A DNA stretch of 64,000 nt from Planotetraspora sp. A-T 1434 (GTDB lineage Bacteria; Actinomycetota; Actinomycetes; Streptosporangiales; Streptosporangiaceae), in the NCBI RefSeq assembly GCF_025420585.1, contig NZ_JAOEGB010000029.1, forward strand, positions 1-64,000, in the 5' to 3' direction. Shown here one piece after another: positions 9,400-18,292 of the stretch (position 1 is the first letter of the stretch; each line of letters begins with the position of its first letter). The notes under the pieces were generated by a model, which was given only the letters and a program-made list of their open reading frames with translations, did no database searches and was not told where the DNA came from. The position numbers and the translations under genes are program-made.

Positions 9400-10548
9400 A
9401 TGACCCATGACGACGCCCTTCCCCATGCCGCGCGCCCGGCCTCCGAGGAGACATCCGGGCACGGGAGTGACTCCGCGCCCGCGCCATCCGCGCATTCCGG
9501 AGGGCCGGGCGACCGGCCAGGCCCTCCCCAAGGGGCCCGGCGTCCCGGGCGCGGTGACGACGCGGGAGGTCCCGCGACGACCGGCTCCGGACGGCCGCGC
9601 ATCGTCGCGCTCGACGTGGTACGAGGGTTCGCGCTGTGCGGGATCCTGCTGGTCAACATCCAGCCGATAGCCAACGCCGGCGACGTCGTCCTGCCGCCTT
9701 CAGCGGCACGCCCGGAGGGGGCGTGGATGGGGCTGCTCGCCGAGCAGCGCTTCTTCCCGATCTTCTCGCTGCTGTTCGGCATCGGCTTCTCGCTGCTGCT
9801 GGACTCGGCCGCGGACCGCGCCGCTCACCCTCGGCTGCTCCTGCTGCGCCGGCTTCTGGCGCTGCTCGGGTTCGGCCTGGCGCACATGCTGCTGTGGCGG
9901 GGCGACATCCTGACCGTCTACGCCGTCGTCGGCCTGGTGGTGCTGCTGCCGTCGACCTGGCTGCCGCGGTGGGCCGTGACCTGCCTCGCCGCCGCGCTCC
10001 TCGCGACGTCGCTGATCGTCTACGGCGGCGGGACCGCGCTGGTCCCCGGGCTGTTCCTGCTGGGCTCGGCGCTGACCAGATATGGGCTGATCGACCGGAT
10101 CGAGCGGTCCATCCGGGTGCCGGCGGTGGTCGGCGTGGTATTCGCGGCGGGGGCGGCGGCCGCCCTGTGGTGGCAGGCGGGCGACGTGAGCGACTCGGGC
10201 CTCTCCATGGCCGTGGCCGGGCTGCTCCTCGCGGGGGTGTACGTGTGCGCCCTGCTGGTCCTGCTCGGGACGCCGCTCCGACCCGCGTTGCGGGCCGTCT
10301 TCGCACCGCTGGGCCGGATGGCGCTGACCAACTATCTGTCCGCCACGGTCCTCGTCCTGGCGGCCGGTCACGTCCTCGGCGGCCCGCCGGACGGCTGGTC
10401 CGCGACGAGGGTGTCGCTGATCGCGGGTGCGATCCTCACCGCCCAGTGGCTGTGGTCCGCCCTCTGGCTGCGCCGGCACCGCCAGGGCCCCCTCGAGTGG
10501 CTCTGGCGCTGGGCCACCTGGGGACGCCGCCCGCCCCTGCGCCGCTGA
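9400..10548 (+). CDS. DUF418 family membrane protein
   Basis: A 382-residue protein starting at the ATG at 9400. A low-complexity N-terminal ~65 residues rich in Pro, Gly and Ser precedes the typical DUF418 opening [20 protein letters not shown]. About eight to ten hydrophobic helices follow, ending in the family signature [13 protein letters not shown]. Members are thought to be transporters or membrane enzymes, but no function is proven. The gene is divergent from the sensor kinase with a 120-bp gap. The true start could lie inside the low-complexity stretch. Confidence 0.82.
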   Translation: MTHDDALPHAARPASEETSGHGSDSAPAPSAHSGGPGDRPGPPQGARRPGRGDDAGGPATTGSGRPRIVALDVVRGFALCGILLVNIQPIANAGDVVLPPSAARPEGAWMGLLAEQRFFPIFSLLFGIGFSLLLDSAADRAAHPRLLLLRRLLALLGFGLAHMLLWRGDILTVYAVVGLVVLLPSTWLPRWAVTCLAAALLATSLIVYGGGTALVPGLFLLGSALTRYGLIDRIERSIRVPAVVGVVFAAGAAAALWWQAGDVSDSGLSMAVAGLLLAGVYVCALLVLLGTPLRPALRAVFAPLGRMALTNYLSATVLVLAAGHVLGGPPDGWSATRVSLIAGAILTAQWLWSALWLRRHRQGPLEWLWRWATWGRRPPLRR

Positions 10549-10572
10549 ACGCCCTGGCGGCGCCAGGGCGTT
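10548..10572. terminator. bidirectional hairpin terminator
   Basis: AACGCCCTGGCG (10548-10559) and CGCCAGGGCGTT (10561-10572) are exact inverted repeats. They lie between the convergent DUF418 and acyl-CoA synthetase genes, with A residues on one side and T residues on the other, so the hairpin could stop both transcripts. Confidence 0.8.
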
Positions 10573-10584
10573 CTTCCCGGCCGA

Positions 10585-12129
10585 TCAGCTGATCTGGCGC
10601 TCGGTGCCCTCCCACCACGGCCGGCGGAGCTCGCGCTTGAGGATCTTGCCCGAGGGGTTGCGCGGCAGCTCGTCGGCGAACGCGATCGCGGTCGGGCACT
10701 TGTAGTGGGCCAGCCGCTCCCGCGTCCAGGCGAGCAGCTCCTCCTCGGTCGCCTCCGTGCCGGGCCGCCGGACCACGACCGCGAGCGGCGTCTCGCCCCA
10801 GCGCTCGGACGGGATCCCGATCACGGCGGCCTCCAGCACCGCGGGGTGGCCGGCGAGCGCGCTCTCCACCTCGGCGGGGTAGACGTTCTCCCCGCCACTG
10901 ACGATCATGTCCTTGATCCGGTCGTGCAGGTAGAGGTAACCGTCCTCGTCCAGAGATCCGGCGTCGCCGGTGCGCAGCCAGCCGCCGGGCAGGAACGCCG
11001 CCTCGGTCGCGGCCGGGTTGCGCCAGTAGCCGGTGGTCACGCAGGGGCCGCGCACGATGACCTCGCCGACCACGCCGGGCTCCGCGGGCAGCCCGGTCTC
11101 CAGGTCGGCGATCGCGACCTCCATGCCGGGCACCGCCCGGCCCGCCGAGCGCAGCCGCCCCTTGACGGGATTGCCGGGAAGGTGCTGGTCCGGGCCGAGC
11201 AGCGTGGTCACGCCGACGGTCTCGGTCAGGCCGTACGACTGGAAGAACTCCGCGCCGAACAGGGCCACGGCCCGGCTGAGCAGGCTCTCGGAGATGGGCG
11301 ACGCGCCGTACACGATCTGCTCCAGGGCGGAGAAGTCGGCGTCGCGGGCGGCGGGCAGCTCGGTCATGACCTGAATGACGGCCGGGACCATGGCGGTGTG
11401 CGTGACGCGGTGCCGTACGAGCTGGTCGAGCATGGACATGGGGGTGGGCTCCCGGCACTGCACGAGCGTGCCGCCCTGGGCAAGCGTGATCAGCGCCCAG
11501 CCCGCGCCGGCGATGTGGTAGTAGGGGATCGGCACCATGCTGACCGAGTCGGGGCCGAGCTTGAAGCACCCTCCGAAGAGCTCGACCGCGCCGCCGAGGT
11601 TGTTCACGGTGACGTGCACGCCCTTGGGCCTGCCGGTCGTGCCGGACGAGTACATCAGTACGATCAGCTCGTCGCCGGTGGCGTCGCGCCGCGGGTCCAC
11701 CGGGTCGTGCTCCGCGAGCCACCGCTCGTAACCCTCCCCCACGCCGTCCCCCACGGCGACGACCGGAACGCCGACTCCGTCCAGCGGGTGGTCCGGCCCG
11801 GCCACTACAAGGGACACCTCGGCGTCGCCGAGGATCCACCGCATCTCGTCCGGGGCGAGCCGGAAGTTGAGGGGCACGAGCACGACGCCGGCCTTCGCCG
11901 CGCCGAACAGCAGCTCGAAGTATTCGGTCGCGTTGCGGTCGACGTAGCCGACCCGGTCTCCGGGGGCGAGGCCGGCGGCGACCAGCGCTGCGGCGACCCG
12001 GTCGGAGCGCTCCGCGAGCTCGCCGTACGTCGCGGACCGGCCGTCACCGGTCACTGCGGGGGCATCGGGCTCCCGGGCGGCGGACACGCGGAGAAGATCG
12101 GCGATGGACGAGGACACGGACGAGGACAT
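10585..12129 (-). CDS. fatty-acid/acyl-CoA synthetase (AMP-forming)
   Basis: A 514-residue member of the ANL superfamily. It has the P-loop-like motif YSSGTTGRPKG near residue 165, the adenylate motif GWLRTGDAG, the hinge KDMIVSGGENVYPAEVE and the C-terminal lysine motif PRNPSGKILKRELR. The start is fixed by AGGAGG seven bases before the ATG. It activates a carboxylic acid as its CoA thioester. As the last gene of a leftward unit after thiolase, carotenoid oxygenase and HxlR regulator, it probably activates the acid released by oxygenase or oxidation steps. Confidence 0.9.
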   Translation of the reverse strand: MSSSVSSSIADLLRVSAAREPDAPAVTGDGRSATYGELAERSDRVAAALVAAGLAPGDRVGYVDRNATEYFELLFGAAKAGVVLVPLNFRLAPDEMRWILGDAEVSLVVAGPDHPLDGVGVPVVAVGDGVGEGYERWLAEHDPVDPRRDATGDELIVLMYSSGTTGRPKGVHVTVNNLGGAVELFGGCFKLGPDSVSMVPIPYYHIAGAGWALITLAQGGTLVQCREPTPMSMLDQLVRHRVTHTAMVPAVIQVMTELPAARDADFSALEQIVYGASPISESLLSRAVALFGAEFFQSYGLTETVGVTTLLGPDQHLPGNPVKGRLRSAGRAVPGMEVAIADLETGLPAEPGVVGEVIVRGPCVTTGYWRNPAATEAAFLPGGWLRTGDAGSLDEDGYLYLHDRIKDMIVSGGENVYPAEVESALAGHPAVLEAAVIGIPSERWGETPLAVVVRRPGTEATEEELLAWTRERLAHYKCPTAIAFADELPRNPSGKILKRELRRPWWEGTERQIS

Positions 12130-12147
12130 GGTGTGTCCTCCTTTCTG

Positions 12148-13110
12148 TCATGCGGGGGGCTCCACCACGACCTCGTTTCCGCGCAGCGGCGCCTTGCAGG
12201 CGTCGCAGACGAACTGCGGCTGGAAGGCGCGGCCGCAGGCCTGGTGGGTGTAGACCAGGGCGGGCCCTTCGGCCGCCCGGAACCACCGCTGGCCCCAGTC
12301 GATCAGCGTCATGATCACTGGGAAGAAGGCGCGGCCCTTCTCCGTGAGGTGGTAGCTCGGCCAGTCGGGCCGTTCCGGGCTCGGCGTCTGTTCGAAGACG
12401 CCGAGCTCGCAGAAGGCGCGGAGCCGCTCCGCGATGATCGTGGGGGGTGCGCCCAGGCGCTGCTCGAAGTCCCTGAAGCGGTGCAGGCCCTGGAACGCGC
12501 CGCCGAGGATGGCCGCCGACCAGCGGTTGCCGATGAGCGCCATCGTCTGGGGGAACATGCCCGCGCCGCCCTCGAACGAGGATCCCGACCTGCGCCGGGT
12601 CGTGGCCGCAGGCGCCGAGCGCTCCCAGGTGCCGCTCGGGCCGAACCCGCCGGCGATGTCCCGGGGCCGCACCGGCTCCAAGCAGGCCGAGCAGACGAGA
12701 ATCGGCAGGAACTCCTGGCCGCAGCGCCGGTGCACCATCGCGGGCAGCGACTCGACATGCTCGGGAACCCAGGCCGCCTCCCACGCCCAGATGGACAGCA
12801 GGACGGGCCACAGGTCGCGCCCGCGCTTGGTCAGGCGGTACTCGAAGCGCTTGGCCCGGCTCTGGTACTCGACGCGCTCGAAGATTCCCATCTCGGTGAG
12901 CTGCGCGAGCCTGCGGGTCAGCACGGCATGCGAGATGGGCAGCTCCGCCCGCCACTCGCCGTAGCGGCGGGCGCCGCGGATCGCGTACCGCAGGATCAGC
13001 AGGCTCCACTCGTCCCCGATCAGCCCCAGCGTGAGGCCGACCGCGTTCACGTGCCCGGGAGGCAGCTGCGTGGGCCGATCCGGTGGGTGGACGAGCACGT
13101 GCGTCTCCAT
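12148..13110 (-). CDS. tandem double-domain HxlR-family regulator
   Basis: A 320-residue protein with two complete HxlR winged-helix domains, each followed by a Cys-rich tail: GLIGDEWSLLILRYAIRGAR ... CGQEFLPILVCSAC, then ALIGNRWSAAILGGAFQGLH ... CGRAFQPQFVCDAC. Each tail has three cysteines (C..C.xC), which could bind metal or sense redox state. HxlR proteins normally act as dimers of one domain; here the dimer is fused. The ATG at 13110 has GGAG at good spacing; an ATG 30 bp upstream is possible but lacks a site. It is embedded in the catabolic operon and probably controls it. Confidence 0.87.
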   Translation of the reverse strand: METHVLVHPPDRPTQLPPGHVNAVGLTLGLIGDEWSLLILRYAIRGARRYGEWRAELPISHAVLTRRLAQLTEMGIFERVEYQSRAKRFEYRLTKRGRDLWPVLLSIWAWEAAWVPEHVESLPAMVHRRCGQEFLPILVCSACLEPVRPRDIAGGFGPSGTWERSAPAATTRRRSGSSFEGGAGMFPQTMALIGNRWSAAILGGAFQGLHRFRDFEQRLGAPPTIIAERLRAFCELGVFEQTPSPERPDWPSYHLTEKGRAFFPVIMTLIDWGQRWFRAAEGPALVYTHQACGRAFQPQFVCDACKAPLRGNEVVVEPPA

Positions 13111-13212
13111 AGGCGGTAGCTCCGAATCCCTTGGCTTCATCCCGCTGGCTTCGAATGCCGCTCCGAGGCGACGCCCGGCTCGCCGACGCTCTTCACCGGA
13201 ACCCCAGCGCCC

Positions 13213-14724
13213 TCAGAGACCCAGTGCGCTCTCGGGTGACTCGGCCTCGCGCCAGCCGGGGATGGAGTCCCCCGCCGCCCACGTGGCGTGCGTGCCGCTG
13301 GAGATCCGCTCGGGGAGCCGGATCCGGGCCACCGGACCGTCCGCCACCCGAGAGGCGTCGAAGATCAGACACTCGGAACGATCTTCATTCATGTCGGTCG
13401 TCAGGGTAACAAGGTAGCCGTCGTCCTCGGCGGCCGATCCGACGCGTGGGGCCATCGCGGGCTCGCTGCCGTACACCCCGGCCGGGAGGCTGAACCGCTC
13501 CTCGGCGCCGGTGACCATGTCGTGGCGGACGAGTCCGTCGAACAGGAACCAGCCCTCGACGCCGCTGGCGGCGTAGGCGTAGCGGTGGCGGCGGCCGCCG
13601 TAGGTGTTGTTCATGACCCCGAACTCGGTGATCGAGTCGGTGATCCGCTCCTCCTTGCACTGGCCGGTGACCAGGTTCAGCCGCCAGCGGTGCAGCCGGG
13701 TCTGCATCCTGTCCAGCGCGAGGAAGCGGAACATCCGCTGGTAGTAGCCGCCGTCGCCGGTGTCCTTGGGGTCGGGGTCGCCCTGGAAGAACCCGTCGAG
13801 GACGATCTCGTCGCCCTCCTCGTACGCGTTGACCCAGTGCAGGACGTACGTCGGGTCGGCCTCGAACCAGCGGACCTCGCCGTCGCCGCGGCGCGGGACG
13901 ACGCCGAGCCGCGTGGGCAGCTCCGGGTGGAACCGGGCGGCGTAGAGGCCCTTGGCCATCAGCTCGGGCTCCCAGAACAGCGGGCAGTCGTTCAGGATCG
14001 CATAGTTCTCCGTGAAGGCCATGTCGTGCGGCAGCCGCGGCCCGGGCAGCGGCACCTCCACATAGCGGCTGAGCCGGTTGTCCGCGTCCACGACGCCGAA
14101 GTGCATGTACGGCTCGGCCGTGCCGTAGTTGAAGAACAGCAGCTCGCCGGTGTGCTCGTCGACCTTCGTGTGCGCCGACACCCCGCAGGCGTAGGGGAAG
14201 GCGCCGCCCCAGTCGGCCTTGCCGAGCGTCTCCAGCGTGAGCGGGTCGAGCCGGTAGAGGTCGCCGCACTGGTAGAAGCTCGTCAGGGCGACCCCGGCGT
14301 GCACGACGACGTCGGTGCTGGAGGCGTCCTTCATACGCCCGCGCGCCCCCCAGCCGTCCTCGCGGATCGACCTGGCGGGGCGCTCGGCGATGCCGGCCCA
14401 CAGCGCCTTGCCCGCGTCGCCCTCGGCGAGGAAGCCGTCGGTGCGGACGAACCGGTTGCGGTAGAACGCCTTGCCGTCCCGGAAGCCCACCACGTGGACC
14501 ATGCCGTCGCCGTCGAAGGGGTGGTAGCGCTCCAGCGCGGGATGCACCGGGTTCTCGGTGTTGCGCAGGTAGACGCCGTCGAGATCGGCCGGGATCTCCC
14601 CGATCACCTCCAGGTCGTCCGCGCGCCACTCCGTCGTCTGCGGCCGCCACGGACCCGTCCGGTACGGATGGTCGTCATCCTCAGGAAGGGTCGACAGCAC
14701 GCGCCCGACAACTTCGACGTCCAC
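13213..14724 (-). CDS. carotenoid cleavage dioxygenase family protein
   Basis: A 503-residue seven-bladed propeller, non-haem iron oxygenase. The four iron-binding histidines are readable as His185 (GVSAHTK), His233 (LPHDMAFT), His296 (VLHWVNAYE) and His479 (GTHATW). The start is a GTG preceded by AGGAG. Family members split a conjugated double bond in carotenoids, apocarotenoids or stilbenes such as lignostilbene, giving aldehydes or ketones. The adjacent thiolases, SDR and acyl-CoA synthetase suggest that the product is then degraded by beta-oxidation-like steps. The substrate is unknown. Confidence 0.9.
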   Translation of the reverse strand: MDVEVVGRVLSTLPEDDDHPYRTGPWRPQTTEWRADDLEVIGEIPADLDGVYLRNTENPVHPALERYHPFDGDGMVHVVGFRDGKAFYRNRFVRTDGFLAEGDAGKALWAGIAERPARSIREDGWGARGRMKDASSTDVVVHAGVALTSFYQCGDLYRLDPLTLETLGKADWGGAFPYACGVSAHTKVDEHTGELLFFNYGTAEPYMHFGVVDADNRLSRYVEVPLPGPRLPHDMAFTENYAILNDCPLFWEPELMAKGLYAARFHPELPTRLGVVPRRGDGEVRWFEADPTYVLHWVNAYEEGDEIVLDGFFQGDPDPKDTGDGGYYQRMFRFLALDRMQTRLHRWRLNLVTGQCKEERITDSITEFGVMNNTYGGRRHRYAYAASGVEGWFLFDGLVRHDMVTGAEERFSLPAGVYGSEPAMAPRVGSAAEDDGYLVTLTTDMNEDRSECLIFDASRVADGPVARIRLPERISSGTHATWAAGDSIPGWREAESPESALGL

Positions 14725-14757
14725 GATGATGCTCTCCTGTGTTTAAGCGAGGTCTGG

Positions 14758-15993
14758 TTACGCGGCCGGCTCTGAGCCGACGACGAAGCTGACGGTCGTG
14801 GTGGTGCTGCCACCGATGTTGAGCGTGCCGAACCGGCGCGCGCCCTCGACCTGGTAGGCGCCGGCCGTGCCGGTCACCTGGCGGGCGGCGTCCAGCAGCA
14901 TGCGGACCCCGGTCGCGCCGACCGGGTGGCCGCCGCCGATGAGCCCGCCGCTCGGGTTGACGGGGATGCGGCCGCCGATCTCCAGCTCGCCGTTCTCGAT
15001 CGCCTTCCAGCTCTCGCCCGGGCCGGTGATGCCGAAGTGGTCGATCGCGGCGTACTGCGACATGCTGAAGCAGTCGTGGGTCTCGATGCCGTCCAGGTCG
15101 TCGACGCCGGAGATCCTGGCGCGCGCGAACGCGTCGAGCACGGTCCGGCGGACGTGGGGCAGGACGTACTCGTCGTCCCTGCTGCGCTCCAGCTTCTGGG
15201 CCAGCGGGAGCCCGACGGTCCGGTGGCCCCAGCCCAGCACGCGGGCGAGCGAGCGGCCACGGGCGATCTCGGGGTTGCGCGCGAGGAAGCGCTCGCCGAC
15301 CAGGACCACGCCCGCGCCGCCGTCGGTGATCTGGCTGCAGTCGGAGCGGCGGAGCCGTCCCTCGACCCGGGGGTTGGCCTCGTCGTCGGCGGCGAAGCTC
15401 CGGTCGGTCAGCGTCCAGCCCCGGGTCTGCGCGTTGGGGTTGGCGCGGGCGTTGCGGAAGTTGAGCTCCCCGATCGCGCGCAGGTGCGCCTCGTCGATCC
15501 CGTAGCGGCGGTCGTACTCGTCGGCGAGGGCGCTGAACATGTACGGCCACATGAACGTGGCGTCCTGTCCCTCGTGGCCGATCCAGGCGGCCGCGCCGAG
15601 GTGACCGGCCGCGAGGTCGCCGGGGACCGTCTTCTCCAGCTCCAGGCCGAGGACGAGCGCGCTGTCGTAGCGGCCGGACTCGATGTCGGCCATCGCGGCC
15701 AGGGCGGCGACGCCGCCGGAGGCGCAGGCCGCCTCGTGCCGGGCGGAGGGCGCCTCCCACAGCTCCGGCTCGACCGTGGCGGGCATGCCGCCGAGCTGGC
15801 CCTGACGGGTGAAGAGCTGGCCGAACGCGTTGCCGACGTGCACCACGCCGATGTCGGCGGGGGCGACCCCGGCGTCGGCGAGCGTCTCGCGGACGACCTC
15901 CTCGGTGAGGTCGGAGAACTCCTGCCCGGCCTTGGCCCAGTTCTTGGCGAAGTCGGTCTGGTACCCACCCAGGATCCACACGGCTTCCGGCAT
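14758..15993 (-). CDS. SCP-x-type thiolase (acetyl-CoA acetyltransferase)
   Basis: A 411-residue thiolase from the ATG at 15993, chosen because GGAGG precedes it by 5 nt; an ATG four codons earlier is the alternative. The nucleophile is Cys90 (EAACASGG), followed by an HDCFS motif and GGGHPVGATG, as in the sterol-carrier/SCP-x branch. The C-terminus has NIGGST in place of the C-x-G motif of classical thiolases. It would cleave a 3-oxoacyl-CoA, possibly branched or sterol-derived. It heads the leftward operon that includes the carotenoid oxygenase and is divergent from a second thiolase. Confidence 0.88.
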   Translation of the reverse strand: MPEAVWILGGYQTDFAKNWAKAGQEFSDLTEEVVRETLADAGVAPADIGVVHVGNAFGQLFTRQGQLGGMPATVEPELWEAPSARHEAACASGGVAALAAMADIESGRYDSALVLGLELEKTVPGDLAAGHLGAAAWIGHEGQDATFMWPYMFSALADEYDRRYGIDEAHLRAIGELNFRNARANPNAQTRGWTLTDRSFAADDEANPRVEGRLRRSDCSQITDGGAGVVLVGERFLARNPEIARGRSLARVLGWGHRTVGLPLAQKLERSRDDEYVLPHVRRTVLDAFARARISGVDDLDGIETHDCFSMSQYAAIDHFGITGPGESWKAIENGELEIGGRIPVNPSGGLIGGGHPVGATGVRMLLDAARQVTGTAGAYQVEGARRFGTLNIGGSTTTTVSFVVGSEPAA

Positions 15994-16154
15994 GCGAACC
16001 TCCATTTCTCCCGATTCTTACTACAACAAGAAGAGTGAAGCGTCAACGCGCGGCAGCCGAATCTCCATGTCGAGCCGGAAATCCGGTCTTGCCGGGCACA
16101 GCGCACAACACTACATTTAGCAGAGTTACTGAGGACAGAGAGGACGGCGTCAGC

Positions 16155-17363
16155 GTGCCCGACGTCTACGTGCTGGACTACGTCCGAACCCCGAGAGCGA
16201 AGGGCTCCGCCCGGGGATCGCTGCACCACCTGAGCCCCGTGGACCTGGTCGTCGCCCTTCAGCGGGCGCTCGTCGGCCGCACCGGCATCGACCCCTCCGC
16301 GGTCGGCGACGTGGTCGTCGGCGCGGCCTCCCAGGTGGACGAGCAGGGCGCCAACCTGGCCCGCACCGCGACGCTGCTCGCGGGCTGGGGCCACGGCGTG
16401 CCCGGCGGGTCCATCAACCGCTTCTGCGCCTCGGGCGTCGACGCGGTCGCCCAGACCGCCGCCCGGATCCGCGGCGGCGACCTCGACCTCGCGGTGGCGG
16501 GGGGCGTCGAGAGCGTCTCCCGGGTGCCGATGTTCAGCGACCGGGGACCGCTGTGGTCCGACCCGGAGACGGTGAAGCGGATCGGCTCCGTCCACATGGG
16601 CATCGCGGCCGACCTCAACGCCACCATCGACGGGTGGCGGCGCGAGGAGCTCGACGCGTACGGGGTGGAGACCCAGGCCAAGGCGGCCGCCGCCTGGGAC
16701 CGGGGCCACTACGCCGGCTCGGTGATCCCGATGAACCGCGCCGACGGCACGGTCTTCGATCGCGACGAGCTGATCCGGCCCGGCACGACCGCCGAGAGCC
16801 TGGCCGCGCTGCAGCCCGCCTTCGAGGAGCTGGGCGCGTCCGGGCAGGACGACATCGCGCTCGCCGCGCACCCCGAGGCCGGGAAGATCTCCCACCTGCA
16901 CACGGTCGGCACCTCCCCCGCACTGGCCGACGGCGCGGCGCTGCTGCTGCTGGGCACCGAGGAACAGGCTCGGGCGAACGGCCTGCGCCCCCGGGCCCGC
17001 GTGGTCGCCTCCGCCACCGCCGCCGTCGACCCCGTGATCATGCTCACGGCCGGCCAGGAGTCGGTCGAGAAGGTCATCGCCAAGGCCGGGCTCCGGCCGT
17101 CCGGCATCGACGTCTTCGAGATCGCCGAGGCGTTCTCCGCGCTGTGCCTGCGCTTCCGCCGCGACCTGTCGGCGGGCCCCGACCGGCTCAACCCGAACGG
17201 CGGGACCATCGCGATGGGACACGCCTTCGGCGCGACCGGCGCGATCATGGTCGGCGGCTGCGTCGACGAACTCGAACGCCGCGGCGGCCGTTATGGCGTC
17301 GCCGCCGTCAGCGGCGCCGCCGGGCTCGGCGTGGCCGTACTGGTGGAAAGGGTGAGCGCATGA
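16155..17363 (+). CDS. thiolase family protein with altered catalytic residues
   Basis: A 402-residue thiolase. The GTG at 16155 is chosen over an upstream ATG because homology begins at VPDVYVLDYVRTPR and GAGGA lies upstream. Nucleophilic Cys91 (NRFCASGVDA) and His356 (GHAFGATG) are present. The second catalytic Cys of classical thiolases is replaced by Ser386 (AAVSGAAGLG), and the usual Asn before EAFA is Ala (EIAEAFSAL). It may still cleave or condense 3-oxoacyl-CoA by a modified mechanism. It is translationally coupled to the SDR downstream. Confidence 0.86.
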   Translation: MPDVYVLDYVRTPRAKGSARGSLHHLSPVDLVVALQRALVGRTGIDPSAVGDVVVGAASQVDEQGANLARTATLLAGWGHGVPGGSINRFCASGVDAVAQTAARIRGGDLDLAVAGGVESVSRVPMFSDRGPLWSDPETVKRIGSVHMGIAADLNATIDGWRREELDAYGVETQAKAAAAWDRGHYAGSVIPMNRADGTVFDRDELIRPGTTAESLAALQPAFEELGASGQDDIALAAHPEAGKISHLHTVGTSPALADGAALLLLGTEEQARANGLRPRARVVASATAAVDPVIMLTAGQESVEKVIAKAGLRPSGIDVFEIAEAFSALCLRFRRDLSAGPDRLNPNGGTIAMGHAFGATGAIMVGGCVDELERRGGRYGVAAVSGAAGLGVAVLVERVSA

Positions 17364-18292
17364 GGTCGCTCGACGGTCGGCTAGATGGGCGGCTAGACGG
17401 GCGGCTAGATGGGCAGGTCGTCGTCATCACCGGGGGCGGGCGGGGCCTCGGCCGCGCGTTCGCCCTGCATCTGGCCGCCCAGGGGGCGCGCGTGGTGGTG
17501 AACAACCGCAACCGGGTGGTGGACGAGCACGGCCTCGGGCCGGCGGACCACGTGGTCGAGGAGATCCGCTCGGCCGGGGGCGAGGCGGTCGCCGAGCACG
17601 GCGACGTGGCCGACCCCGCGACCGCGCGCAACCTGGTCGAGCTGGCGCTCGGCACCTGGGGCCGCATCGACGCCTGCGTGACCAGCGCGGCCGTCAGCGC
17701 CCCCGCGATGTTCCACAAGTCGACGCCCGATGCGTTCGAAGCCGTGATCCGGACCAACGTGCTCGGCACCGCACAGATCGCCATGGCCTGCAGCGCCGTC
17801 ATGCGCGAACAGCGCCACGGCCGGATCGTCCTGGTGGCCTCCACCGCCGGCCTGCACGGCGAGCCGACCGTGTCGGCCTACGCCGCCAGCAAGGGAGCGG
17901 TCATCGCGCTCGGCAAGTCCATCGCCGTCGAGGGCGCACCGCGCGGCGTGTTCACCAACGTGCTGCTCCCCTACGCCCTGACCCAGATGACCGACTCCGG
18001 CCAGGGCATGGAGCCCGCCTTTCGCGACCTGATGGACGCCGGGGCGGTCGCCCCCGTGGTCGCCGCCCTGTGCGACCGCCGCTCCGCGCTGAACGGCGAG
18101 GTCATCGTCGCGGCGGGCGGCGGGCTGCGCGCGGCCGACGCCGTGGAGTGGGGCAGCGTGCCCCTCCCCCGCGAGGCCCTCGACCCCGCCGAGCTGGCCG
18201 GCCTGCTCGACCGCAGCCGCAAGGGTCCCGCCCACAGCTACACCAACGCCAAGGACGGCTTCCTTGACTTCGCCGAGGAGATGACCCGATGA
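17360..18292 (+). CDS. SDR-family 3-hydroxyacyl-CoA dehydrogenase-like protein
   Basis: A 310-residue short-chain dehydrogenase resembling the dehydrogenase domain of peroxisomal-type multifunctional enzyme 2. It has the cofactor motif TGGGRGLG, an NN(R)N region typical of that branch, the active-site Ser in VASTAGLHG and YAASKG with catalytic Tyr and Lys. The start overlaps the thiolase stop as ATGA. The N-terminus carries four copies of an LDGR/LDGQ repeat before the Rossmann fold, encoded by a 12-bp tandem repeat. It would supply 3-oxoacyl-CoA to the thiolases. Confidence 0.88.
   Translation: MRSLDGRLDGRLDGRLDGQVVVITGGGRGLGRAFALHLAAQGARVVVNNRNRVVDEHGLGPADHVVEEIRSAGGEAVAEHGDVADPATARNLVELALGTWGRIDACVTSAAVSAPAMFHKSTPDAFEAVIRTNVLGTAQIAMACSAVMREQRHGRIVLVASTAGLHGEPTVSAYAASKGAVIALGKSIAVEGAPRGVFTNVLLPYALTQMTDSGQGMEPAFRDLMDAGAVAPVVAALCDRRSALNGEVIVAAGGGLRAADAVEWGSVPLPREALDPAELAGLLDRSRKGPAHSYTNAKDGFLDFAEEMTR
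17369..17416 (+). repeat. 12-bp tandem repeat at the SDR N-terminus
   Basis: Four in-frame copies of a 12-bp unit close to CTAGAYGGGCGG encode LDGR-LDGR-LDGR-LDGQ. CTA Leu codons, rare at this GC content, occur in three of the copies. Copy-number changes would lengthen or shorten the N-terminus without a frameshift. Confidence 0.85.
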
